64,000 bases of DNA, taken from NCBI GenBank assembly GCA_023313575.1, contig JAJTTP010000026.1, positions 310,001 to 374,000 on the forward strand. Reading direction: 5' to 3'. The notes beneath the pieces were generated by a model. That model was given only the letters and a program-made list of their open reading frames with translations, was not told where the DNA came from and did not search any database. A program made the translations under genes and the position numbers. Below, piece after piece: positions 22,718 through 34,000 of this stretch. Numbering within the stretch: the first letter of the stretch is position 1; every line of letters starts with the position of its first letter. This DNA is from Eutypella sp. D-1. Its lineage: Eukaryota > Ascomycota > Sordariomycetes > Xylariales > Diatrypaceae.

Positions 22718-23428
22718 ATGCATCAAAGCCTCTCCCTGCCAGACTCCACCGAGTCTGTCGGACAGCCTTACCAAGTACGTCTCCGTCAATTCATTGCATC
22801 TAACGATTTCAGATACGAAACTCCATGGGAGCATGAGAGTGCATATGAGGCTGCTGGATCTTTCCAATACACGTCGACCCATACAAACCAGGACGACGCA
22901 GGTCCTAGCGACCAGGGCCAGCTTTCTGGATTCTTGCCCTCAGAGATTTTTGATCATTGTAGCGAGACCACTCCCGCTTTACATTTTCTACCGGACCTAA
23001 GCTTCGAGAGTTCACTATGGACCCCTTATTTTGACGTTCTTGATAACGGGGCATTTGCCAAGTCTGGTGCAGCTGGCCAAGCTCTTTCGCAGACTGGACA
23101 GGCGTAAGTGTGATAGAAACCTTAGTTAAGTTAAGTGCGCTAAGCTTTGAGGAATAGGATGGAGCTAGAATGCACCCTGCCTGTCAACGCTACTTACCCA
23201 GGGCTTTTACAGAACCAGGTGGTCGTGGCGCCAGGAAATTCACAGCCTCCGTTCCATCCTTATCGCCATTTTAGTCAACAGGGGCGGAAAAGGGGGGTCA
23301 ATGCGATGGGTCGATATGATTGTGAGGTTTGTTGGAAAGATTACGCGTCGACGCAAAGTTTAAGAAACCATCAGAGGAAAAAGCATGAGCGAACGGCGAC
23401 GTACACCCTGTATGGATCGACCAGATAG
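22718..23428 (+). CDS. C2H2 zinc-finger protein, two exons
   Basis: Predicted 218 aa. Exon 1 is 22718..23103 and exon 2 is 23158..23428. The 54-nt intron starts GTAAGT, has GCTAAGC as a branch-like site and ends AATAG, with phase 2 agreeing on both sides. Residues 1-180 are low in structure, acidic then Gln/Pro-rich, and suit an activation region. The single C2H2 finger near the C-terminus has Cys184, Cys187, His200 and His205 (YDCEVCWKDYASTQSLRNHQ and on), followed by a basic tail. One finger at the very end is common in small fungal regulators. The likely role is DNA binding in the nucleus; the targets are unknown. The start is the first ATG of the frame, about 50 bp after other possible ATGs. 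Confidence 0.8.
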
Positions 23429-24226
23429 CGAACGGTTGATAACACTCCTGAAAGGCGGGTCGGCTTGTTTATAAGCTGCGATCTAAATTTTGCCTGTAGT
23501 GAGATGGCTTGTGGCGGACAGCTTTTATTGGATTTGCTTCATATTAAACAGAAGGGTCGTGTTTCTTTTCCGCGTATGTTTGTTCTATACATTCTTGCAC
23601 TCCTCCTTAAGATTATAATACCTGAACATGATACCGTAATATGGATTAAGTGGTTATATTTATCTCGGGGAACCCCTTATTAGCGCAAGTCATGCTTTTT
23701 AAAGCCATCACATTATATGGTTATGGAGATATCAGCTACATAAAGTCGGTTCCGCTCATGTGCCTATCAATGCTGTTGCAGTAGCCAGATTATATTATTC
23801 TGCTCCAACGAATCAAACCGAGCCAACCGATCGGATCGTAGCAGCCCCCTCTCCCTGCCACACCACCACCACCACCCTAGGAAGGGAGTTGTTCCAGTTG
23901 TAGACCTCCAGATAGGGGTGGTGAAAAAGTGAGAAAGAAGGATGTGTACGCTTTAAGAAATGCTATTTTTGTAATATTAATAGTATAAACCAAGATCATT
24001 TACACCTGGGTAGATAATGAGTTTGAGAATACAAACGGCATATCTCTAACAAGCTCTACCCAGCTTTCGTCAAATCGTCGTAAGCCTCCGAACAGAAGGG
24101 ATACATGCCACAGACAACTTAACCTCGAAATCAATCATCTTTTAACACATATAATAAAGTAGGCCCGAGGGGATAGCTCGCTTGAAGTATGCTGCGATAG
24201 AACGGATCGTCCCCCTTAACTGCAAT
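23429..24226. other. Intergenic region with short CCA run
   Basis: No gene supported. A short (CAC)n run lies near 23860-23876. It separates the convergent C2H2 and bHLH genes. Confidence 0.5.
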
Positions 24227-25141
24227 TTACATACCGTCAGTCTGGGTTCGGGAAGGGACTGCTTTCAAGTCTGAGATATCGCCACTTTCGCACTGGTCGT
24301 AGGTCCAACGTAACGTCCGTGCGTTATTGCGAAGTTCGTCCCTTTCCCCCCTGACTATGGCACACTCTTGTTCTAGCAGCTTTATATGCCGCCGTGCCAT
24401 GTCCAGCACCTCGGCCCGGCCGACCTTGTGCCCAGGCGAGTCGAGCCCCTTGTAGCTGTAGCCTCCATTGTTTCCGCCTGAGCCCCTCCTTATATCCTCC
24501 AGAAGCGCGTTAAGAAGGCTCTCAAACTGCTCGTTCAGCCTGTTCCGGTACTGCTCCTCTACCTCGTTGTGGTACCCCCTGCTCCTCCTCTCCTCCGCTG
24601 TCGCCGGCGGGTTGTGGTCAGCGTTCTTCGATGCTCGAGAGGCGCTGCGGAGCTTCATATTTCTGCCCTTGATGCTGGGTGACATGGTCAGCATTTCTGA
24701 CTTGGGCCCTTGCTGACTCCACCTTCTCGTCGGTCTTGAAGCGGCCCCTTGCTTCTCCGAAAAGGCTCTGGTAGAGGGTGAGGCCGTGGCCAAAGTTGCC
24801 ACGGATGGCAGATGCCCCCCATTATGGGCATCTGCGTCCGAGGCTGGATGAAATTGAAGTTCGGAGGTAGCATCATGTGCGAAACGAGCCAGAGATGGCT
24901 CACCGGAGGTAATCCATCCCTCCAGTGGGCCATACCCAGCCGAGCTAGCCTGAAAGGTCATCTGGTTCCCTAAGGGGAAGTGCTGGCTAAAGTCATAGGA
25001 CGTAACGTCGCACTGGGGTGTGACCGCGGGGCTTGCAGAGTCAAGGTTATTCGTCATGAAGTGATCTTCTTGTGATACGACCGGGCAGTTCGAGATGAAT
25101 TCAGGATCCGTCGTCGAAAATGGATGCTCTTGGAATGCCAT
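24227..25141 (-). CDS. bHLH transcription factor (or 3' exon of a Zn2Cys6-bHLH gene)
   Basis: An ATG frame of 304 aa. Residues 1-160 are a polar, low-complexity presumed activation region. The basic helix-loop-helix lies at about 190-257. Helix 1 is HNEVEEQYRNRLNEQFESLL (191-210), the loop is long and Gly-rich, and helix 2 is HKVGRAEVLDMARRHIKLLE (238-257), followed by a short leucine-heptad-like helix. The Glu and Arg expected for E-box contact are present in the basic part. It should bind DNA as a dimer in the nucleus. Only 32 bases separate its ATG from the stop of an upstream same-strand Zn2Cys6 frame. The bases just before this ATG (GCTGAC...ACAG) look like the end of an intron, so this may be the second exon of one larger factor. 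Confidence 0.85.
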   Translation of the reverse strand: MAFQEHPFSTTDPEFISNCPVVSQEDHFMTNNLDSASPAVTPQCDVTSYDFSQHFPLGNQMTFQASSAGYGPLEGWITSGEPSLARFAHDATSELQFHPASDADAHNGGHLPSVATLATASPSTRAFSEKQGAASRPTRRWSQQGPKSEMLTMSPSIKGRNMKLRSASRASKNADHNPPATAEERRSRGYHNEVEEQYRNRLNEQFESLLNALLEDIRRGSGGNNGGYSYKGLDSPGHKVGRAEVLDMARRHIKLLEQECAIVRGERDELRNNARTLRWTYDQCESGDISDLKAVPSRTQTDGM

Positions 25142-25209
25142 CTGTCGTGATTGTCAGCTTACGAGCCCATTATTCATTCCCAAGAAAGGGTCGATGCTGA
25201 TCGACGAAC
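25142..25209 (-). other. Candidate intron joining the Zn2Cys6 and bHLH frames
   Basis: 68 nt, GTTCGT donor, GCTGAC branch and CACGACAG acceptor, phase 0 on both sides. The donor is weaker than the others in this window. Splicing removes the TGA at 25174-25176. Confidence 0.4.
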
Positions 25210-25593
25210 GAAGTTGGCCATTTCGTTGGCTAGCTTATTCTCTTTCCATTCGGGAGCCCAGGATAGTGAGGGTATGCGTTCCAGTTGCGCCGGCGTCTCT
25301 TCAATCCGCGGGACAAACGATTCGGGCTCCCTATATCGGTCTGAGGCTATAAACGACGATCTCTTTGCAAGAGACTTCGCTGGCTTTGGCTCCTTATTAC
25401 ATGTTATCCCTTTCTTGATACATCGACTGCAAGGGTCACCTTCGCACTTGACTTTTTTTTGGCGACAGGCTTCGCAAGCCTGGAACAATTGTAGAGGTCG
25501 TCCTTTAACACCCGGCTTAACGAATCTGTAAACCTTTTGCAAGTTTGGCTGCGAAACCTGAGTTTGGCAGGAGGGCAACATCTTATCGTCCAT
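25174..25593 (-). CDS. Zn2Cys6 DNA-binding protein (or 5' exon of a Zn2Cys6-bHLH gene)
   Basis: An ATG frame of 139 aa with a GAL4-type binuclear cluster. Cysteines are at 40, 43, 50, 55, 58 and 65 (CEACRQKKVKC, then CSRCIKKGITC), with basic residues between Cys2 and Cys3 as needed for DNA contact. There is no fungal middle-homology region, so as a stand-alone protein it is very short for the class. Reading on through a 68-nt intron (25209..25142) gives a 432-aa protein with the bHLH domain at the C-terminus. Which model is right cannot be settled here. Either way the product is a nuclear DNA-binding regulator. Confidence 0.85.
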   Translation of the reverse strand: MDDKMLPSCQTQVSQPNLQKVYRFVKPGVKGRPLQLFQACEACRQKKVKCEGDPCSRCIKKGITCNKEPKPAKSLAKRSSFIASDRYREPESFVPRIEETPAQLERIPSLSWAPEWKENKLANEMANFVRRSASTLSWE

Positions 25594-27275
25594 TATCGAG
25601 AACCTAAGAGACTATTGCAGCAATAAGAAAAAGCAACTTAACTTCGAGCGATGCCATAAGAAGATCAAGCAAACATATAAATAAGCTCGAGCAAAGGCAA
25701 CCCCGATCGTGTACAGGCCAATACGTATTTTGATTGTGCTAATTATCCCCTAGCTCGCACCTTTCGGTGGTCACTCGATACGGCTCAGCTATACGTACTT
25801 CCCAGGTTACTTCTGAGTATATCATTCTTGCGACTAATTGGAGTTTATCTACACCTGCATAGGAGATGTCACCAAAGCTCCCGTGAATCATGTGTTTAAT
25901 GTACGATCCAATGCTTCTCGACATTGGCGTTAATAATGCGACATTCTTCGCATCTGGTTTGCAGCCCATGGCCGAGCACCAGTAATCTCCCAAAAGACGT
26001 GGAAATTCATAACCGACACGGGGTTGGGGTGGGAGAGGATTGGAGGACTTTTGTCAGCGCTATGCGAGCCTAGAAAAATTGAGAAAAGTATCTCGAAATC
26101 CCCTGCTACTACTAAGCCGGGCTCCCTTGCTTAGCGTAAAGAACTTGACAGCAAATTCAGACTTGCCCCTAACACCATAGTACAAGATCCCCATGGGATG
26201 TTACGTATACATCGGTCGAAAACTTATTGGATGACATCAAAAAGTCTTCTTCTGGACTCCAGTTCCGTACGTATGGAAAATATATGTAAGTGGGTGTAGA
26301 AAGCATGGATGTGGCGTTACAGTGGTTGGCTGTCGACTGCTTGGAAATAAGGCTGTAAACTGGTTGAGTCATCGAACTACTTCTCAATTCAGGTTATCAT
26401 CTGGGCCCATAATCTAGGCCAAGCTCTGTGAGACGGAGCAGCAAATGTTACGGCGTCCCCTCTTGCGTGGCTCTACCCCGTCCTTCCTGCGCCAACGGCT
26501 GGGACCTGTGAGGCCCTAGCGCCTGCTGAAGTTGTGCAAACTATTTTCAGGCCGCCCATCGACGGCCACGATGCCATCTATTAGGACGTTTTTGTTAAAT
26601 AGTGCGTGCGAGACTCGACCGAGTATCTCGGATTGTGAAGCTGCACCGAGCAACTAGCGACCCTACGAGTGGTTGCCTTGTTCCGACTCGTTCGCCTCGT
26701 CCGCCTTGCAGAGCCGCCTTCTTGCTACCCTAAGCCGTTTTCTTGTTACCATAAAGGCTTGATCGTCTTCGTAAGTTATGGCGAAATCAGCAACTACCAT
26801 AATAGTGCAGGTTATCATCCTAAATCTTTCTAGGCTTCTATAAGCCTACATTATAGCATGTATACAACCTTACATACACCGCGACAGACTTACCATGATG
26901 TCGAATGGTATCTCCGGGAGAGCTCACTTGGCTTCTGGTAGCACCCCCCAACGAACGACTAATGCCGACGGCGACGCGAACACCGGATTTCAGGTGTAAG
27001 TGTATCTTACAGTATATGGATATCTTAGGTACCTGGCTAAGTTCACTTAGGCTACGTGAAGAACAATCCCTCCCCCCACCAGCCCACTTTGAAGGCATTC
27101 TATCGATGACCGGACATGACTGTGGCGACCTATTATCGTCAAACCAGGACTACCCGATCACGAGAGTGCCTAGAAGATTTCAGCGAGCACCTAACGAACC
27201 CAACAAACCTATGATCAAGCAGTTAGAGACGCCCCCTATAAGTGAGACATAACTAATTTCAGAAATAAAAGGCAT
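25594..27275. other. No well-supported gene
   Basis: Several frames of 70-115 codons occur (for example 25993..25739 minus and 26905..27252 plus). They lack motifs or proper starts, or read as shadows. The 26905 frame starts with ATG and is the best of them, but I see no family or splice partner. Confidence 0.4.
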
Positions 27276-27497
27276 CTATGCCGGGCCTGTTAATGCTTGA
27301 GATGAGGTGTATTGTACTTGATGAGTCACTGTTAATGGATCTGCAGGACGAACAATGCCATGAGCTGAACAATACACAATAGCAAGCTGTAGCAAGGTTT
27401 CACCGGAAGCTGATAAAGGACTATCACTACTTTTTCCTGGCCTCGCAGCATCCCACAGCCAGCTCACGTCTACGGAGACTTGCTGATAAATATGCAA
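27276..27497 (-). pseudogene. Ankyrin-like remnant
   Basis: The frame contains GETLLQLAIVYCSAHGIV, which has the spacing of an ankyrin repeat (TxLxxA...GH..IV). It has no ATG start and no second complete repeat. Presumed debris. Confidence 0.35.
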
Positions 27498-28251
27498 CGC
27501 CAGCTCGAATGTGGCGACATGGGATTCACGCCTTTCTGGAAGTTTTGCGCAAACGCCTGCCTGGTTCTAAGCAGCATATGCTATTTTTCATTCATTTCTC
27601 ATTCACTTTTCTAACGTTCTTCACGATGCCACTCCCGCTTTTAGAACTATATGGGAAGAATACTTAGGGGTATCGGCAGATACGGGTACGGTTTAACTCA
27701 TGATCTTAAGGTATTCGCTTCTAACGCTTATAACGACAGGATGGCGACCGAGAATTGAAATATCGGGGATAGAACCCTCTCGAATTCCTCAATATTGGTA
27801 TTCAAAAGTTTCTGACGGAACTCCAGCTACGGGGCGCCTTTACCACCATCTAGCTGTCTTGACGGAACCAGATGCGCTGAAGCAGCTTTTTTATTATGGG
27901 AAATCTCTAACAGCTCCCGCCCCTTTTGAACCAGCAAGAAGTCCATTATGACACTGTTCGAGCCTGTTTTTCGGGTGAGTACACTCTGTCTTCCAAGGAA
28001 AAGTAGCTTTCTGTCATTAACCCATTCCTAAGAATCAAATATATCCAACACACACGCAGACCCTGCATACATCAAGGCTTAAGACATCATCTTCTGTCGC
28101 CGCTCGATCGACGAATCGGACTCCGTCGTTGACATATTTCTTGGCCGGCTTCATGGCCATATTATTCATGCAGAAAAAGGATGGATTCGACTAGGGTAAG
28201 ATATCCAGTCTTGATTACTACTCATCAAGCTAAAAATGTATCAGATATTAT

Positions 28252-28453
28252 TGTTGGTTGTTATTGGTCACTGGTATGGACCCACATACCAGTAGGAAGT
28301 ACCTATGTACCTATCTCCCGTTTATATAAAGGATATGGGCTTCGCCCATATCCCTCATAGATAGACAGTAGACCTTAGACCAGAATACAACACCAGTCTC
28401 ACCACCTTTCATTCTGTTATTATCTCTTTCCTTTACGTACGTACCTACCAACA
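28252..28453 (+). mobile_element. Solo LTR, family member 1 (202 bp)
   Basis: Starts TGTTGGT and ends ACCAACA (TG...CA with 7-bp inverted ends) and is flanked by the 5-bp duplication ATTAT (28247-28251 and 28454-28458). It shares about 200 bp with 36614..36809. No internal retroelement region is attached, so it is a solo LTR left by recombination. The inserted exon belongs to an Est1-like gene. Confidence 0.93.
28331..28353 (+). repeat. 10-bp-stem hairpin inside LTR 1
   Basis: GGATATGGGC, TTC loop, GCCCATATCC. The equivalent hairpin in LTR 2 has a compensating base-pair change (T-A to C-G), so pairing is kept. Confidence 0.85.
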
Positions 28454-29152
28454 ATTATATTGCAATCTCGAACATCTGTGCCCTAATGTCTTACGGCGAG
28501 GACAACAAGATTCGGTTGATTACCACGCCGCAATACCAGACCACCGATATGACGTCCATCACTAACTCATCTATACTTACCAAGTTGTTTGAAGAGGCGC
28601 TCCGTCTTTGGCACGGCACTTACAAGGCAGTCTTCCTACGCATCGATGACGACAATGTACTGCCTTTTGTGCATACTATCTTAGTGTTTATACACTATTT
28701 AGCGTAATACCCGAAGGCATTATTCTAATTGCAGATGATTTCATGTGGACGACATTATCGGCGTTACTTAACACGCGGCTGCAGTCGTTCAAGGACTACG
28801 AATGGATCGCAAGTAAAGAATTCTCGAGGCAACCAGAGCACAAATACCAGCAGCCTTGCCAGAGGATTACGCGATGAGAGGCCCAGCTTGGGTATATGAC
28901 TATTTTCCTAGGGACTGGTTTAGCAGTGACAGGGTCGACTTTACCGAAAAGCTTCTCGAGGTACCCTCGATGGCGCTGGTGTGGACGGTGCGAATATTAT
29001 GGCTCGCATACCGTATCGCGCAACAGGATAAATGGCTCCTTTACGACGAACAGTTACATCGGTTCCGGGCCGCACCTAGGGCAACGAAAAAAAAAGGATG
29101 TGGACTGACGGGGATGGATCAGTGCGACAGCATAGATGACGGTTTCCTGTGA

Positions 29153-31096
29153 TTTAGGGTTCAAGAAAACAAAGGGAGCCAAAACTGTCTATCTGTATGC
29201 CCCATCTGCCAGGGCTTAGTAACATCCTAATCCCGATAAGTAGAAGCGGGAATGGGGTTATACAGCCTAGCATAAATCTTAATTGAACCTCCATCAGTTT
29301 TGTTTCCTACCTATTAGGAAAAGATTCCCTTACGCTTCACTTCGTACCAGATCACCAGAAGATCTCCGCTTGTTTAGATAGTCCTTCTCTTTGTTCGAAG
29401 TTAACCAGATAGGAATCATCTCATACTAGATTTCCATGCTCCTCCTGGATCAACTGAACGTGAGATTTTGCCATCCAGCCAGTACCAAGGTCCGTGGAAA
29501 CTGTATGTATCAAGCGATGGAACCCCGGAGTGTCGGAGGGGGGGGTCCAGATCTGGCTGTGCAGATTAGCCCGGGTTTTCCCCTTCCCCGCCCCCTACCA
29601 GCCCCATCCCTTGCTTTTGTCAATGGTATGTCTGTTATGGCAATGCCGGTTTTGCTGGCTTAAGCTCGCGCTACAAGCGTGGCCAAGCGCCTCTGCCGCC
29701 CTTTAAATTTTCGTTTCCATGGGATATGCAGAAAAAAAAGATGATTGGACGAGAAAGCTTCAGGCGCGGAGATAATAGGCAATTAGGGATCCTACGGAAA
29801 GGCGTTGTTGGGCTGGGCGCTTACTAGACCGACACCTAGTTCGCGGGCTCGATACATGGGATTCAAGACGATTAGAACATTGGCGCTGTAGCCGCATAGC
29901 GATTGGCCACGAACGTCGACCGTTCTGGCATCCAAGCCTTTCCACACCCCTGTTGGGGATAAGTAACGAATAAGATACAAAGCCGAAACATGGAGGGAAG
30001 TGACAACAGAGACGCCTATACCCCGAGTGGCAGAGATAATGCATTAACACTGTGACTAACGGGCTAATGCGCGGGCGTATCCAGATCGACGACCCAACAC
30101 AGTTAAGTTATCAGTTGCACCTTCTAGCAAGGGACTTTCAGTTTCAATCATGCGCCGTTTCTGGCCAGTCCCAGTTCCGGGGTGGGGGCCTGCTCGTGCC
30201 CAACTAGCTACGAGCGAATATACAGGATTCACGGAGAGTAAACTGTCGCCCGACACCATAAAGCACGTGACGGGCATTGGCTTTTCGCCCCGGACGCAGC
30301 CCAGCTAAGAACAAAACGACGCACGCAGAAGAATGGACTACGTTAGCGTTACAAGATCCGAGCCACTCAAGTAAACAAATGCAATGTCTTGGCCCCAGCC
30401 TCCCATGCAACATACTGCTACATTGGCAGTGGACACCAGGAGATTTGCCCCTATCTAGATGCATTGGTCAAGGAACGCGGTGTCACCTTCGCCGGCGTTC
30501 CTAGACCGTGGGACGTCATAAAGGAGATTAATACAATACGGACGGATGGCCGTCGATGGTATGGGTGGAGGATTTCTATTTTGTACGCGAAACAGCCTAA
30601 TTGGAGGCCGAGCTATATCGCTATACAGCGATTGTGTATATAATCGAAAAGGTCAGAAGCCCTTGCACGCGGCGCCGTACGAGAAGTGTGGACGACAGGC
30701 TCTATCGGGCCTTCACTCAATAGATACACCCCCGCTCGTAAAAACAATCATCATCATCAATCAATCATATTAAAACAACATTGATATGACTTATAGAGCG
30801 TCTCACGAAATCTTTATACGGGTGCAGAGTCTTGTGATAATTGGCATCAGTAGCTGCAGGGTAGCAAGAAAATCACGACCCCTACGCAATGGGAATTCTT
30901 TTCTCCGGGGTCTTTGTCAGCACGACACTTGGTTGGTTGAACGCGAAGCCTTCCGATGTGAGGGGTATCTTTGACTGCATTTTCAGCCGCTCGAGCACGA
31001 CGACGCGGTTAACAAATAACTCGTTGTGGAAGAATCTTGGATTATCGTCTCGGCCACATCTGTTAACTGAATTATGTTGCAACAGATTGCGACAAG
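29153..31096. other. Repeat-rich stretch with decayed coding segments
   Basis: Several pieces recur elsewhere. 30530-30670 resembles 48890-49005. 30230-30290 resembles parts of 45360-45480 and 50320-50430. 29570-29650 resembles 45590-45680. A + frame around 30425-30660 (GSGHQEICPYLDALVKERG and on) reads like protein, and a minus frame near 29792-29950 (DVRGQSLCGYSANVL) does too, but neither has a start or a recognisable family. I regard this as debris of an unknown multi-copy gene. Confidence 0.45.
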
Positions 31097-34000
31097 ATGC
31101 CGACCACACAAAGAAGCCACGCCAATCGAACAGGTGTACTCGACCCCAAGGACTACAAAGTTGCCTGGATCGCCCCACTTGAGATCGAAGCTAAGGCTGC
31201 CATGTATTTACTAGACGAACGACACCACGGCCGGTTTCCCGTTGATCGTGGCGATGACTATGTGTTTCGAGCAGGTGTCATGGGCGGCCACAATATCATC
31301 ATCGCAACTCTGCCGGCAGGTCAGGAATACGGCACGGGCTCTGCGGCTGCACTCACAGGCCAGGTGAAGAAGTTTTTCCCCAACCTCTGGTTTGGCCTGC
31401 TCGTCGGCGTGGCAGCGGGACTTCCTGACCTTTCTCAAGTTCCGGTGCGCGATATCCGATTAGGCGACGTGCTTGTCGGCCTTCCTGTTGGCGAGAGCGC
31501 TGGACTGGTTCCGTATGACCTCGGCAAAGAAACGGAAGACGGATTTCAACCGCTCCGACTTGGCCACAGCCTCGCCATGACTGAACCAATTGTGCGATCA
31601 GCTATAGGTAGCATCAAACTCCAGGCGCCTAACGACACCGAAATCTTCTTGCCATACTACAAGAAGATACGCGATTGCGAACACGCAACTGGTACATTCG
31701 CTGATCCTGGGCAAGACAACGACATATTGTTTCTAGCTTGTAACAATGGACAAGAGGAAGTCGCTGAACGTCCTCGACGATCACCACCTCGACGCACTCG
31801 AGTGTGGTATGGCCCGATTGGGTCAGGAGATAAGCTGTTGAAGAACGCACAAAAACGAAAGGAACTGAGAGACAGATGTGATATTATCGGCCTGGAGATG
31901 GAAGCGGCAGGAATCATGAACCGGATTCCAGTTGGTATCATCCGAGGCGTATGCGACTACGGCGATCGACATAAGAACAAAAGCTGGCAGCCGTATGCGG
32001 CAGCGATGGCGGCTTCATATGCTCGAGCGTTGCTTGACGAGATCCCCTCAAGTGTGACAGCAACGAGGCGGAAGGTAGCAGGAGGGACTGTGGACTTAAC
32101 TAGTGAGTAAGCATTAAAAGAAATTGAAGTTATACGGATAATGATGATTACTTACGATACGTTAGAGGAGGTTTGTGAATCGTGTTATTATATCCCGTTC
32201 ACTAAGAATCCACGTTTCACTGGCCGCACAACCATCTTAAGTGCTTTGGAAGATAAGTTCTTCGGCCTGAATCAGAGTCGGAAGGTGGCGCTAGTCGGAC
32301 TTGGTGGGGTCGGCAAGACTCAAATCGCCCTGCGTTTTGCTTATCAGATTAAGGAAAATCGGCCAGACTTTTCGGTCTTCTGGGTGCCAGTCTTGAGTGG
32401 TGAAACTGCAGAACGTGCTTATGTCGAGATTGCGAAGAAGCTTGGACTGCAGAGGAGCAGCGAAGACGACGATGTGAAGGACCTAGTCTGCCAATACCTC
32501 AGCTCAGAAAAAGCTGGCAAATGGCTCCTTATTGTGGACAATGCCGATGACGAGGAGCTTGTCCTTGGATCTGCCGAAAAGCCAGGGTTGGAAGAGTATT
32601 TACCCCAAAGCGAAGACGGTATCATCTTATTGACAACGCGGACCGATCAAGTTGCGGAGGGGTTTGCGCAATCCGACATGATCAATATCCATCAAATGGA
32701 TCAGGAAGAAGCGGCGACCCTGTTGAAGAAGTCTCTGGTTCAGAAACAGCTGCTTCAAGCCGAGACATCAGTCATTGAACTGCTCACATATCTGTCCTTT
32801 CTCCCGCTTGCTATTACGCAGGCTGCCGCATACCTCAATCAGACCAGAGCGCCCGTACGGACATATTTGGGCCTCTTGCGAAACGTCGAGGACAACGATA
32901 CGAGAGTGCTTGAGAGAGAGTTCAGAGACAACACCCGATACAAAGGTTCTCAAAATGCTGTAGGAACAACATGGATCGTATCTTTTCGCCAGATCCAAAA
33001 GTCAAACCCATTTGCCGTTGATCTGCTGTCATTTATATCATGTATAGAGCCGAAGGCGATTCCCCAGTCGATGTTACCCGATGCCAAGGCTGATGAGTTG
33101 GAATGGGCCATCGGTACACTTTGCAGTTACTCATTTCTGGTTCGTAGAGAAGAGAGGGATGTGTTTGACATGCACAGTCTTGTACACACGGCAACGCGAG
33201 GTTGGCTTAAGAAGCAGGATCGGGAGAGGCAGGTATCGAACGATGCAATACGCCACCTTGCAGCAAGATTTCCCACACAAGACGATGCTCACTATGACTT
33301 AAGAAGGGAGTATCTGCCACATGCGATGCGGTTACTCAGCCAAAATCATGAGGACAAGACGGTGGAAACCTATCAGCTGTTCAAAAAGGCAGGATACTCA
33401 TTTGACACGGACAGACGGTTCAAAGAAGCGATAAAGTGTTTTGAGAAGGTGTGCTGGTGGAGACAGGGCCTTGATCCTGAAGTAGATCGTGATCGACTAA
33501 CATCAGAGCACGCACTTGCAAGTGCATACCTTAATGACCGACGAATCGAGGATGCGACTGAGCTGCTGGAGCATGTGGTGGCAGTTCAGAAGGAGACATT
33601 AGACGAGAAGGACCATTGTCGATTAACATCAGAGCACGCACTTGCAAGTGCATACCTTGATAACCGACGAATCGAGGATGCGACTGAGCTGCTGGAGCAT
33701 GTGGTGGCAGTTCAGAAGGAGACATTAGACGAGAAGGACCATTGTCGATTAACATCAGAGCACCCTGGCACGAACAAGGACAAGGACTGGGTAACGGTCG
33801 AGTCCAGGAAGCCCAAGGCTGCAAGGGAAAAGCAGTCAACGAAAACGACCAAACCCCAGGGCCAAGCTCAGAAGAAAGCCTCCCCCGGGACGCACTCGGA
33901 CGACGATCGCAGGCTTTTCATGCGTCTGCCGGAGGGCCACGCCTACCGACAACTCACAGCTCCAGAGGCGCGTGCCAGTATTGCCAGCGAGCTGGACCTG

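Larger units (their letters stand above)
27640..29152 (+). pseudogene. Est1-like DNA/RNA-binding protein pseudogene, split by a solo LTR
   Basis: Ordered fragments match the fungal Est1/SMG-type DNA/RNA-binding domain family. First come GRLYHHLAVL and QLFYYGKSL (27830-27920), then SIMTLFEPVFR shifted by one base. After a GTGAGT-started intron come DESDSVVDIFLGRLHGHI and a GTAAGA...TATCAG intron of 49 nt (28197..28245). Next are YYIAISNICALMSYGEDN, VLPFVHTILVFIHYL, LSALLNTRLQSF, LPEDYAMRGPAWVYDYFPRD and ILWLAYRIA. A 202-bp solo LTR sits inside the YYIAISN exon with its 5-bp target duplication. Further damage is a TAA near 28090 and frameshifts near 27940, 28700 and 28850. The parent would act in telomere maintenance or mRNA decay; this copy cannot. 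The 5' end is uncertain. Confidence 0.75.
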
